From the NCBI GenBank assembly GCA_041477005.1, contig JBGOUJ010000225.1:1-10660 (forward strand): a DNA stretch of 10,660 bases. The letters run 5' to 3'. Source of the DNA: JBGOUJ01 sp041477005 (GTDB lineage: Bacteria > Acidobacteriota > Terriglobia > Bryobacterales > JACQDG01). The notes below the pieces were generated by a model. The model was not told where the DNA came from and did not search any database. It saw only the letters and a program-made list of their open reading frames with translations. Both the position numbers and the translations under genes were made by a program. This document shows, piece by piece, positions 1-5,557 of the stretch (the stretch's first letter is position 1; every line of letters begins with the position of its first letter).

Positions 1-302
1 GTCGCTTTACCGATGATGTCCCAGCAGGCGATCTCGACCGCCGCGACCGCTGACATCTGGATTTGCCCGCCCTCGGAGTAGACGTCGCGGGTCATCTTCT
101 GGGTGATCATTTCGACCTGGAACGGATCCATCCCCATTACCAGCGGCCGGAGCTCGTGGATGGCCGCCTCCACCGTCTTCCCGAAGGCGTTGGCCGTTCC
201 TTCGCCGACGCCGTGAAAACCCTCGTCCGTTTCGACGCGGGAGAAGAGCCAATTCTTCCAAGGGTTACCTACCAGGTATGTGTCGATGGCTGTTATTTTC
301 AT
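1..302 (-). CDS. Mandelate racemase/muconate lactonizing (enolase superfamily) enzyme, N-terminal part
   Basis: Only the first 100 codons are present; the gene runs off the left edge. The minus-strand reading begins MKITAIDTYLVGNPWKNWLF and continues with RVETDEGFHGVGEG, ITQKMTRDVYSEGG, and AVAAVEIACWDIIGKA. This is the alpha+beta capping domain of the MR/MLE branch (acid-sugar dehydratases and cycloisomerases such as galactonate dehydratase or galactarolactone cycloisomerase). The catalytic barrel, with its metal-binding Asp/Glu residues and the general bases that decide substrate, lies outside the window, so no substrate is assigned. ATG at 302 is chosen because it gives the canonical MKIT start; an in-frame GTG lies 9 nt upstream, and the Shine-Dalgarno is weak (GAGA). 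The 4HB cassette begins only 20 nt upstream, so its arm must lie in or next to the native leader. The downstream context is lost. Confidence 0.85.
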   Translation of the reverse strand, partial: MKITAIDTYLVGNPWKNWLFSRVETDEGFHGVGEGTANAFGKTVEAAIHELRPLVMGMDPFQVEMITQKMTRDVYSEGGQIQMSAVAAVEIACWDIIGKA

Positions 303-321
303 TCTCGTCACGTGGGAAAAG

Positions 322-383
322 CAAGGCAACGGCAAATTGCAAAAGGCAAAAGGCAAAAATCAAGGAGGAACGCATTTATTTAG
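322..383 (+). repeat. Left inverted arm of the 4HB cassette (AAGGCAA heptamers)
   Basis: Reading on the plus strand, the arm starts CAAGGCA and proceeds in about 7-nt steps (AATTGCA, AAAGGCA, AAAGGCA, AAAATCA), then AAGGAGGAAC, then an AT-rich tail ending in TTTAG. It matches the reverse complement of 726-779 nearly base for base, but carries one extra GGCAAAA unit and a short indel near the outer end. It overlaps the last codons and stop of the four-helix gene (stop 376-378). The Shine-Dalgarno-like AAGGAGG here points into the cassette with no plus-strand gene behind it, so it looks like an inverted copy of the gene's own leader. Confidence 0.8.
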
Positions 384-725
384 ATTTGCCTTTCGTGCTG
401 GCCACTGCTTTCGAGAGAATGGCGCGTAGCTGTGTCGACTCATTGATGATGTTGGCCAATCGATCGGCCGGAAGCTTTCCGGCCTTGGCCAGTGGCCGAA
501 TCCAGTAGAGCGATTCGCGCAGCTCCTTCAACGCCATCTGAAGCTTGTGAGCAAAGTCGTCTCTCGATTCGGCCGCCGCGCCTCAGCGTAATTGGCTCCT
601 ATTGGCGTTCCGCTCCGGAGAAGCTGCTCTCCGATCCGCCGCGCCACCGTCGTCTTCGGCAAAGCTTCGACGAGCTTTATGACGCGCACCCCATACTCCA
701 GTAGCCGCTCGTCCAGATCCCGCAA
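376..725 (-). pseudogene. Four helix bundle protein (TIGR02436 / 23S rRNA IVS-type), frameshifted
   Basis: The reading starts at a TTG (725) directly after a TAG, with MRDLDERLLEYGVRVIKLVE and then IGEQLLRSGTPIGANYAEA. It then loses frame; the family sequence resumes one frame over with AAESRDDFAHKLQMALKELR, ESLYWIRPLAKAGKLPAD and a lysine-rich end KGKSK. Restoring one missing base near 574-580 gives a protein of about 116 residues, the usual length for this family. These proteins form pentameric four-helix bundles; some sit inside 23S rRNA intervening sequences, and the Avd accessory protein of diversity-generating retroelements shares the fold. The function of free-standing copies is unknown. 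AAGGAAGG lies 12 nt upstream of the TTG and supports that start. The single-base loss could be real decay, a recoded frame, or an assembly error; the intact downstream half suggests it is recent. Confidence 0.8.
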
Positions 726-779
726 CTAAAAAATGTTCCTTCCTTAATTTTTGCCTTTTGCAATTTGCCTTTTGCCTTG
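726..779 (-). repeat. Right inverted arm of the 4HB cassette, containing the gene leader
   Basis: On the minus strand the arm reads CAAGGCA, AAAGGCA, AATTGCA, AAAGGCA, AAAATTA, then AAGGAAGGAAC and an AT-rich tail ending in TTTAG just before the TTG start. It is the inverted partner of 322-383. It starts 2 nt after the NHL gene's stop codon and supplies the ribosome binding site of the four-helix gene. No sigma70-type promoter is clear in it, so transcription may come through from the NHL gene. Confidence 0.8.
738..745 (-). promoter_or_regulatory. Ribosome binding site of the four-helix-bundle gene
   Basis: AAGGAAGG on the minus strand ends 12 nt before the TTG at 725. It decides in favour of the rare TTG start, because no ATG or GTG is available in frame before the preceding TAG stop. 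The site lies inside the inverted arm, so it is part of the cassette and not of the host locus. Confidence 0.55.
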
Positions 780-781
780 GT

Positions 782-1780
782 TTACTTCTGATTCGCCGGA
801 CGAAGCCCTTCCTCCGCCCCCAGCCCCCGGTCCAGCCACCCCGGATACCACCGGAACACGTTCCCAGTAAGGCTTCCGATGAAGATGTCTCCCGCCCGGC
901 TCACGTTGATCCAGTGGCCCGGGCTTTCCATGGCGCCGAGAACCTTGCCCGTGGCCAGGTCGATGTGCATGATGCGGCCGGCTAGCGTGTCGTAGGTAAT
1001 GTTCTCGATGTTGTCGCGATGGGTGATGATCCACATGTCGTCCTTGGGCGTGATGAAGATGTTCTGCGTCGCGCCGAGGTGCTTCCACTGGCGAAGGAAC
1101 TTGCCGTTGGGGTCGAAGATCTGGATGCGGTTGTTTTCCCGATCGCTCACGTAGACCGTGCCTTTGCTGTCCACCTGAACCGAGTGGGGCGTGTTGAAGT
1201 CGCCCGGTCCGGCGCCCCGCTTGCCCCAGTCCATCAGGTACTTGCCGTCCTTAGAAAACTTCACCACGCGGGAGTTGCCGTAGCCGTCCGAGACGTAGAA
1301 ATCGCCGTTGGCGGCGAAGGCGATATCGGTCGGGCGGTTGAAGGTCTTGTTGTCGGTCGCCGCCTTGCCCTTGATGCCGAGGGTCATGAGCAGTTCGCCT
1401 TTATTGGTGAACTTCATCACCTGGTGGTCGCCGTTGTCGGTGATCCAGACGTTGTCGTTCTTGTCCAAGCGCAGGCCGTGCGGGTTGCCGAACATGCCCT
1501 TTCCCCACGACCGCAGGTAGCTGCCCTTCGGGTCGAACACGATGAGCGGGTCGGCCTTCTTGCCCCGCTGGAACACGTAAACGTTGCCCGCCGAGTCGGT
1601 GGCCACCGACGACACACGGCCGAACTTCCAGCCCGCCGGCATCGTGTCGTTCGGCTCCTCGCCGAAGCGAATGTTGACCCGATATTTCATCAGGCCGCCT
1701 TCGTGCGGGTACCAGCCCTGCTGCTCGGCGGCCCACAAGGCGCCCAAAAAACAGATCGCGAACACCAGTGTTTTTTTCAT
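782..1780 (-). CDS. Secreted NHL-repeat beta-propeller protein
   Basis: The 332-residue protein starts with a signal peptide (MKKTLVFAICFLGALWA, probable cleavage near residue 18), so it should be exported to the periplasm or cell surface. The rest is a chain of NHL-type blades, recognisable by repeated pairs such as GNVYVFQRGKKADPLIVFDP, DNVWITDNGDHQVMKFTNKG, GDFYVSDGYGNSRVVKFSKDG and GTVYVSDRENNRIQIFDPNG, each followed by a L-x-x-W/LG turn. The pattern is consistent with a six-bladed propeller, similar to the peptidylglycine amidating lyase fold. Active-site residues for that lyase cannot be confirmed here, so a binding or scaffold role is equally possible. Its start is well supported by AAGGAGG 10 nt upstream. 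It diverges from the amidohydrolase gene over 41 bp and is followed 2 nt after its stop by the 4HB cassette. Confidence 0.88.
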   Translation of the reverse strand: MKKTLVFAICFLGALWAAEQQGWYPHEGGLMKYRVNIRFGEEPNDTMPAGWKFGRVSSVATDSAGNVYVFQRGKKADPLIVFDPKGSYLRSWGKGMFGNPHGLRLDKNDNVWITDNGDHQVMKFTNKGELLMTLGIKGKAATDNKTFNRPTDIAFAANGDFYVSDGYGNSRVVKFSKDGKYLMDWGKRGAGPGDFNTPHSVQVDSKGTVYVSDRENNRIQIFDPNGKFLRQWKHLGATQNIFITPKDDMWIITHRDNIENITYDTLAGRIMHIDLATGKVLGAMESPGHWINVSRAGDIFIGSLTGNVFRWYPGWLDRGLGAEEGLRPANQK

Positions 1781-1790
1781 GCCGTCTTGT

Positions 1791-1797
1791 CCTCCTT
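1791..1797 (-). promoter_or_regulatory. Strong ribosome binding site of the NHL-repeat gene
   Basis: A consensus AAGGAGG on the minus strand lies 10 nt before the ATG at 1780. It is among the best Shine-Dalgarno sequences in the window and fixes the start of the signal peptide. The rest of the 41-bp divergent gap to the amidohydrolase is too short to show two clear sigma70 promoters. Confidence 0.7.
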
Positions 1798-1821
1798 GCG
1801 CGGTCCTTGTAGTGTATCAAG

Positions 1822-2682
1822 ATGGCTGTCAAGGCGATGCTGATTATCGACACCCACGCCCACATCTACTCCCCCGACGAGAAGCGCTATCCGCCGATCG
1901 ACAAGCCCCTCCGCCCGCCGGCGGGCAAAGGCTCGCTCGAGCAGTTGCGCCGCGAGAGCCGGGCCAACGGGGTGAAGGCGGTCTGCGCCATCCAGACCAG
2001 CACGTTCTATCGCTTCGACAACCGCTACATCTGCGACAGCAGCAAGGCCAACCCGGACTGGGTGGCCGGCGTGTGCACGCTCGATCCCGACGATCCCCAC
2101 AGCCCCAGCCTGCTCGGCCAATATGTCCGGGATTACGGCCTGCGAGGCATGCGCAGCATCCCGGCCGCCGGCGGCAAACTCGACCATCCAGGCGTGCGGG
2201 CGCTCTGGAAGACCGCGCTCGATCTGGGGATTGGGATCAACGTGCTGATCGGTCCCGAAAAGGCGGAGGAAGCCGGCGCGCTGCTGGGAGCCTTTCCCAA
2301 GCTGCCCGTTGTGCTCGATCACTGCCTGAACCCGAAGGTGGGCCGCACGCTCGAGCCGACCCTCGCCCGGGTGCTGCGCCTGTCGCGTCACAAGAACCTG
2401 CACGCCAAGCTGACGTTTGTCCCCACGGGCAGCGCGGGCGGTTACCCTTGCGCCGACATGCACGCCGCGTGTCTGAAGGTGATCGACGCTTTCGGCCCGG
2501 AGCGCTGCATCTGGGGCAGCGACTTTCCTTGCGAGCTGTGGACCCCGAAGGTCACCTACGCCGAGCACCTCCGCATCTTTACTCACGACCTGCCGCTGAA
2601 GGATGCGGCCAAGGCGGCGATCCTCGGCGAGACGGCGCGGCGGCTGTGGTTTCCAAAACTGGAGGTTGCTGATGCCTGTTGA
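1822..2682 (+). CDS. Amidohydrolase 2 / COG3618-type TIM-barrel metal-dependent hydrolase
   Basis: The 286-residue protein has the layout of the amidohydrolase_2 family (2-pyrone-4,6-dicarboxylate lactonase and L-fuconolactonase relatives). DTHAHIY at 10-16 supplies the first-strand HxH metal ligands (H12, H14). VVLDHC at 163-168 gives the later histidine. HAKLTF at 194-199 matches the family's Lys-containing strand. WGSDFP at 231-236 carries the catalytic Asp on strand 8. Family members hydrolyse lactones or amides, or decarboxylate, in sugar-acid or aromatic catabolism; the substrate cannot be read here. An MR/MLE acid-sugar enzyme nearby would fit a lactone substrate, but the genes are divergent. 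A second in-frame ATG at 1837 gives MLIIDTHAHIY, the more typical family start, with AAGG close upstream, so the true start may be 1837. The CAGCNNN cluster begins 10 nt after its stop. Confidence 0.85.
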   Translation: MAVKAMLIIDTHAHIYSPDEKRYPPIDKPLRPPAGKGSLEQLRRESRANGVKAVCAIQTSTFYRFDNRYICDSSKANPDWVAGVCTLDPDDPHSPSLLGQYVRDYGLRGMRSIPAAGGKLDHPGVRALWKTALDLGIGINVLIGPEKAEEAGALLGAFPKLPVVLDHCLNPKVGRTLEPTLARVLRLSRHKNLHAKLTFVPTGSAGGYPCADMHAACLKVIDAFGPERCIWGSDFPCELWTPKVTYAEHLRIFTHDLPLKDAAKAAILGETARRLWFPKLEVADAC

Positions 2683-2692
2683 TTCAAGCTCT

Positions 2693-2910
2693 CAGCCGTC
2701 AGCAACCAGCCGTCAGCCATCAGCCATCAGCTCGGACCGGAGGACGGTTGCTGACAGCTGATAGTTTCAAATGCAGGCTCTCAGCCGTTAGCCATCAGCC
2801 ATCCGCAACCAGCTCGGACCGGAGGGCGGTTGCTGCCTGCTGATAGCTGCCTGCTGATAGCGCCTGCTGACAGCTTTCCCGTCAGCTATCAGCATCCAGC
2901 AATCAGCTCG
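2693..2910. repeat. CAGCNNN heptamer hairpin cluster between convergent genes
   Basis: Plus-oriented units (CAGCCGT, CAGCAAC, CAGCCGT, CAGCCAT, CAGCCAT, CAGCTCG from 2693 to 2734) are followed by the loop GACCGGAGGACG and inverted units GTTGCTG and ACAGCTG (2747-2760). A second copy of the same design runs from about 2782 to 2876, with nearly the same core around CTCGGACCGGAGG. A third, partial copy starts at CAGCTAT (2883) and reaches CAGCTCGGGGCCGAAGG. The repeats therefore form two or three successive stem-loops. The cluster fills the gap between the amidohydrolase stop (2682) and the epimerase stop (2903) and overlaps the latter's last codons. Its position between convergent genes would suit a two-way terminator, but there is no T-tract. 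Confidence 0.85.
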
Positions 2911-4036
2911 GGGCCGAAGGAGCAGCCCTGCGGATCACGTTACTTTGCCGCATGGCGGCTTCGGCGGCTTCGAGATACTGTCGGGTGTTGGAAAAGCTGC
3001 GGATCCACTCCAGGTAATGCGCTACGGTCTGCTCGATCGGGACCTCCGCCCCCCAGTCCAGGGACTGGAGCGCGGTGACGTCGCTCACGGTGTGGCGGGT
3101 GTCGCCCACCCGGAACTCCCCGTTCACAACCGGCTCCAGACCGCTGCCGGCGGCCTTCAGCACGACACGGGCAAAATCGAGCACGGTCATGGCGCGGCCG
3201 GGGCCGACGTTGAAGACGCGGTAATCGGCCTCCGGCTTTTCGAGCGCCAGGACGTTGGCCCGGGCGACGTCGGCGACGTCGATGTAGTCGCGCAACTGCA
3301 GGCCGTCTTCGTAGACCACCGGCGCCAGGCCCGCCAGCACCCGCAGACAGAAGATCCGGCAGACGCCGGAGTACGCGTTGTAGAAGGAATTGCGCGGGCC
3401 TTGCACATAGGTATACCTCATGCTCGCGGCGGGGATGCCGTAGCGGCGGCCCAGGTTGAGCGCCAGCAGCTCGACGGCGTATTTCGAGATGCCGTAGGCG
3501 GTGTGCGGGCGGCAAACCGCTTCGTCGATCAGCAGCGGCTGGAGGTCGCTCGAGCAGTGCGGGCATTTCACCTCCCAGTCGCCGCGCTCGAGCTGCTCGA
3601 TCGGGCGGGGGCCGGGAAAGATGACGCCATGCCGCGGGCATTCGTACTTGCCCTCGCCGGCCACGGCCTGCGAAGCGGCCACGACGACCTTCCGCACCGG
3701 CAGACGCTTTTCCACGATCAGTTCATAGAGCAGAGCGGTGCTCTCGGCGTTGACGTGCAGGAAGGTGCTGAAGTCCGGCATATAGTCCTGGTAGGCGGCG
3801 AGGTGGAAGACGGCATCCACGCCATCCAGCGCCTTTGCCAGATCATCGCGGCTCTCGACCCGCCCCTGCTGAAACTCCACCTCCGGCGGCAAGTAGGCCG
3901 GCTTGCCATGCGGGTGGACACGGGGCTGCAGGCTGTCGAGGACCCGGACCTTATAGCCCCGATCGAGCAGCAGATCGACGGTGTGGGAGCCGATAAACCC
4001 GGCGCCGCCGGTGACAAGGACTCGTTGGAAGTTCAT
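2903..4036 (-). CDS. NAD-dependent nucleotide-sugar epimerase, dTDP-L-rhamnose 4-epimerase-like with zinc-ribbon insertion
   Basis: This is an extended SDR of 377 residues. VTGGAGFIGS (8-17) is the NAD-binding GxxGxxG loop, VLDS (32-35) binds the NAD ribose, Ser122 in AASQ and YGISK (Y181, K185) form the catalytic triad, and LRDYIDVADVARAN (248-261) is the usual late motif. Between the Ser and Tyr strands is an insertion with CPRH (133-136) and CPHC (158-161), likely a zinc ribbon. The same insertion occurs in WbiB-type dTDP-L-rhamnose 4-epimerases, so that activity is possible; in this operon a GDP-heptose substrate is also plausible. ATG at 4036 gives MNFQRVLVTGG; a GTG at 4054 would begin inside the palindrome and is less likely. 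The last residues (APSAPS) and the stop come from the adjoining repeat. No clear Shine-Dalgarno is seen. Confidence 0.88.
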   Translation of the reverse strand: MNFQRVLVTGGAGFIGSHTVDLLLDRGYKVRVLDSLQPRVHPHGKPAYLPPEVEFQQGRVESRDDLAKALDGVDAVFHLAAYQDYMPDFSTFLHVNAESTALLYELIVEKRLPVRKVVVAASQAVAGEGKYECPRHGVIFPGPRPIEQLERGDWEVKCPHCSSDLQPLLIDEAVCRPHTAYGISKYAVELLALNLGRRYGIPAASMRYTYVQGPRNSFYNAYSGVCRIFCLRVLAGLAPVVYEDGLQLRDYIDVADVARANVLALEKPEADYRVFNVGPGRAMTVLDFARVVLKAAGSGLEPVVNGEFRVGDTRHTVSDVTALQSLDWGAEVPIEQTVAHYLEWIRSFSNTRQYLEAAEAAMRQSNVIRRAAPSAPS

Positions 4037-4046
4037 GTCCGAATAG

Positions 4047-4126
4047 GGAACCACAGATAAACACAGATAAACACAGATGGAAAACCAAAGCCTTATCTGT
4101 GTTCATCTGTGTTCATCTGTGGTTCC
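4047..4126. repeat. Long palindrome with 10-bp units (CACAGATAAA)
   Basis: The left arm 4047-4078 begins GGAACCACAGATAAACACAG and carries CACAGAT three times at 10-bp spacing. The right arm 4095-4126 is its inverted copy, ending ATCTGTGGTTCC. Each arm is 32 nt, with two differences, and the loop is 16 nt (4079-4094). In a minus-strand transcript both differences become G-U pairs, so that RNA can pair without a mismatch. It lies between the SDR stop (4130-4132) and the epimerase start (4036), inside the operon. It could reduce or process the downstream message; no T-tract follows, so a simple terminator is unlikely. Confidence 0.9.
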
Positions 4127-4129
4127 ATT

Positions 4130-4951
4130 TTATTGTTTCGTGATGCGGCGGAGAGTGAGGTGGTCGGGGGTCATGGTGGTGTGCTCCAGGCGCGGCCAGT
4201 CGTCCTGGACGCTGATGAGCTTGCCGGTGATGTGGTTGGAGCGCGGCGAGACCAGGAACAGGGCCAGGGCGATTTGTTTTTCCGGGGGAACGCCGCGGGT
4301 CTGGCGGGTCTGGCTGGCTTCGGCCAGCGCTTTCTCCCCGGCCCGCTCGCCGGCCGCGAGCACCTGGTCGGTCATGTGGGTGTAGGTGGGGCCGGGGGTC
4401 ATGGCGTTGACCTGGACGTTGTGCTCGGCGACCTCGTCGGCCAGGGTCTCAGTGAAGCGGACGACGCCCGCCTTGGATGCGGCGTAGCCGGAGAAGAAGG
4501 GCCGCGCGTTGGTGGCGCCGCCGCCGCTGAAATTGATGATCTTGCCGGAGCGGCGGGCGATCATCTCCGGCAGTACGGCGCGGCAGCAGTGGAACGCGCC
4601 GGTCAGATTGGTCTGGACCACCTCGGCCCAGCGGCGGGGATCGGCTTCCGCCGCGGAGCCGATCGGCCCCTGCACCCCGGCGGCGTTGATCAGGATATCG
4701 ACCGGGCCGAATTCGCGGCGCACCGCCTCGGCGGCCCGCTCGACCTGCGCGTAGTCGGCGACGTCGGCGGCGGCCACGAGCGAGGCGCCTCCGGAGTGGG
4801 CGATCTCCATTTGAGTCATGTTCAGCTCGGGCAGCGTGCGGCTCACCAGCCCGACCCGGGCGCCCTCGGCGGCGAAAGCAATGGCCAGCCGCTTTCCGAC
4901 GCCGCGGCCGGCTCCGGTGATGATCGCGGTCTTACCCTTGAGCTCCGGCAT
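4130..4951 (-). CDS. Classical SDR-family oxidoreductase
   Basis: This 273-residue protein has all the marks of a classical short-chain dehydrogenase. TGAGRGVG (12-19) binds the nucleotide, NAAG is at 89-92, and N115, S142, Y156 and K160 form the catalytic tetrad (YAASK at 156-160). The stretch after the tetrad, MTPGPTYTHM, is the usual PG motif. The C-terminus, after ITGKLISVQDDW, extends about 20 residues beyond a standard SDR (PRLEHTTMTPDHLTLRRITK), a tail seen in SDRs of surface-sugar clusters. It probably oxidises or reduces a nucleotide-sugar or glycan precursor in the cytoplasm. The ATG overlaps the 3' end of the SIS isomerase gene by 20 nt, which indicates translational coupling within the operon. 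The exact substrate and cofactor preference are not clear. Confidence 0.88.
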   Translation of the reverse strand: MPELKGKTAIITGAGRGVGKRLAIAFAAEGARVGLVSRTLPELNMTQMEIAHSGGASLVAAADVADYAQVERAAEAVRREFGPVDILINAAGVQGPIGSAAEADPRRWAEVVQTNLTGAFHCCRAVLPEMIARRSGKIINFSGGGATNARPFFSGYAASKAGVVRFTETLADEVAEHNVQVNAMTPGPTYTHMTDQVLAAGERAGEKALAEASQTRQTRGVPPEKQIALALFLVSPRSNHITGKLISVQDDWPRLEHTTMTPDHLTLRRITKQ

Positions 4952-5552
4952 CGTGGGCGGCGATCTTTTCCTTGAGGCAGAAGGTGATCAGGTGCTCGAG
5001 CGCCAGATGGAACGACTCGACCTGTGGCGTGGAGGGCATCGGCACGAGCAGGCAAATGTCGGCCATCTCGCGCAGGCAGCCGCCGTCGAAGCCGCTGAAG
5101 CCGATCACCGTGGCGCCGAACTCTTCCCGGGCGGTGCGGACGGCCCGCAGCAGGTTCTGGGACCAGGGCCCGCCGCGGTCCTGGCCCGAGCCGCCGTGGA
5201 CGCTGATGGCGACGAGCACGTCGCCCGGCCGCATCAGGCTGCGCAACTGCTCGCTGAAGACGTGCTCGAATCCGTTGTCGTTGGTCCAGGCGCTGACCAG
5301 GGGGATGTTGTCGACCAGGGACACGGCGCGCAGCCGGGGCTTGCCCGGCGAGACGGTGACCTTGGAAAGATCGCAGGCGAAATGGGTGGCGGTGGAGGCC
5401 GAGCCGCCGTTGCCGATCAGAAATACCGTAGCGCCGCGCTTCCAGGCGTCGAACAGCGCCTCGATCGCGCGGTCGATGTCGGCCGGGGAAAGCGCGTCGA
5501 TCCCTTGCTTCATCTCGGCCAGGTAGCGCTCGATGAAGGCGGCGTTTTGCAT
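4932..5552 (-). CDS. gmhA: SIS-domain phosphosugar isomerase, GmhA-like (sedoheptulose 7-phosphate isomerase)
   Basis: The 206-residue protein is a single SIS domain. GNGGSAS (48-54) followed by THFACDL (56-62) matches the GmhA phosphate loop and helix, and FEHVFSEQL (95-103) is another GmhA-type signature. GmhA converts sedoheptulose 7-phosphate to D-glycero-D-manno-heptose 7-phosphate, the first step of heptose activation. Two features differ from E. coli GmhA as I recall it: the SGNS phosphate segment is replaced by a longer SVHGGSGQDRGGPWSQN (117-133), and the Glu and Gln zinc ligands align with Asp61 and Glu179. It may thus act on a related sugar phosphate. ATG at 5552 is 5 nt after the kinase stop (TAG CCGCC ATG) with no Shine-Dalgarno, so translation is probably coupled to the kinase. 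The minus-strand frame is open far upstream, but that part is a shadow of the kinase. Confidence 0.85.
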   Translation of the reverse strand: MQNAAFIERYLAEMKQGIDALSPADIDRAIEALFDAWKRGATVFLIGNGGSASTATHFACDLSKVTVSPGKPRLRAVSLVDNIPLVSAWTNDNGFEHVFSEQLRSLMRPGDVLVAISVHGGSGQDRGGPWSQNLLRAVRTAREEFGATVIGFSGFDGGCLREMADICLLVPMPSTPQVESFHLALEHLITFCLKEKIAAHDAGAQG

Positions 5553-5557
5553 GGCGG

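Larger units (their letters stand above)
322..779 (-). mobile_element. Putative four-helix-bundle cassette bounded by inverted heptameric arms
   Basis: The whole interval between the NHL stop codon (782-784) and the MR/MLE start (302) is a single unit: two inverted arms (322-383 and 726-779) around one small gene. The outer arm ends lie 20 nt from one neighbouring start codon and 2 nt from the other neighbour's stop codon. The arms carry GGCA-containing units repeated every 7 bp. No transposase, recombinase or clear target-site duplication is visible, so calling it mobile is an inference from the bounded, inverted-repeat architecture. Confidence 0.5.

Noticed and set aside
322..779. Complete diversity-generating retroelement
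   Set aside because: The four-helix protein is Avd-like in fold, but no reverse transcriptase, no template/variable repeat pair and no C-type lectin target are in the window.
1781..1821. Two divergent sigma70 promoters in the gap between the NHL and amidohydrolase genes
   Set aside because: Only 41 bp is available and no convincing -35/-10 pair could be read in either direction.
1019..1843. Plus-strand frame of 274 codons opposite the NHL gene
   Set aside because: It is antisense to a protein with a signal peptide, NHL blades and a strong ribosome binding site; its composition is that of a high-GC shadow.
2693..2910. Classical rho-independent terminator
   Set aside because: Stems are clear, but no T-tract follows in either direction; a termination role remains possible but is not supported by sequence.
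2945..4060. Plus-strand frame of 371 codons opposite the epimerase
   Set aside because: Antisense to a complete extended SDR with all motifs; no recognisable domain.
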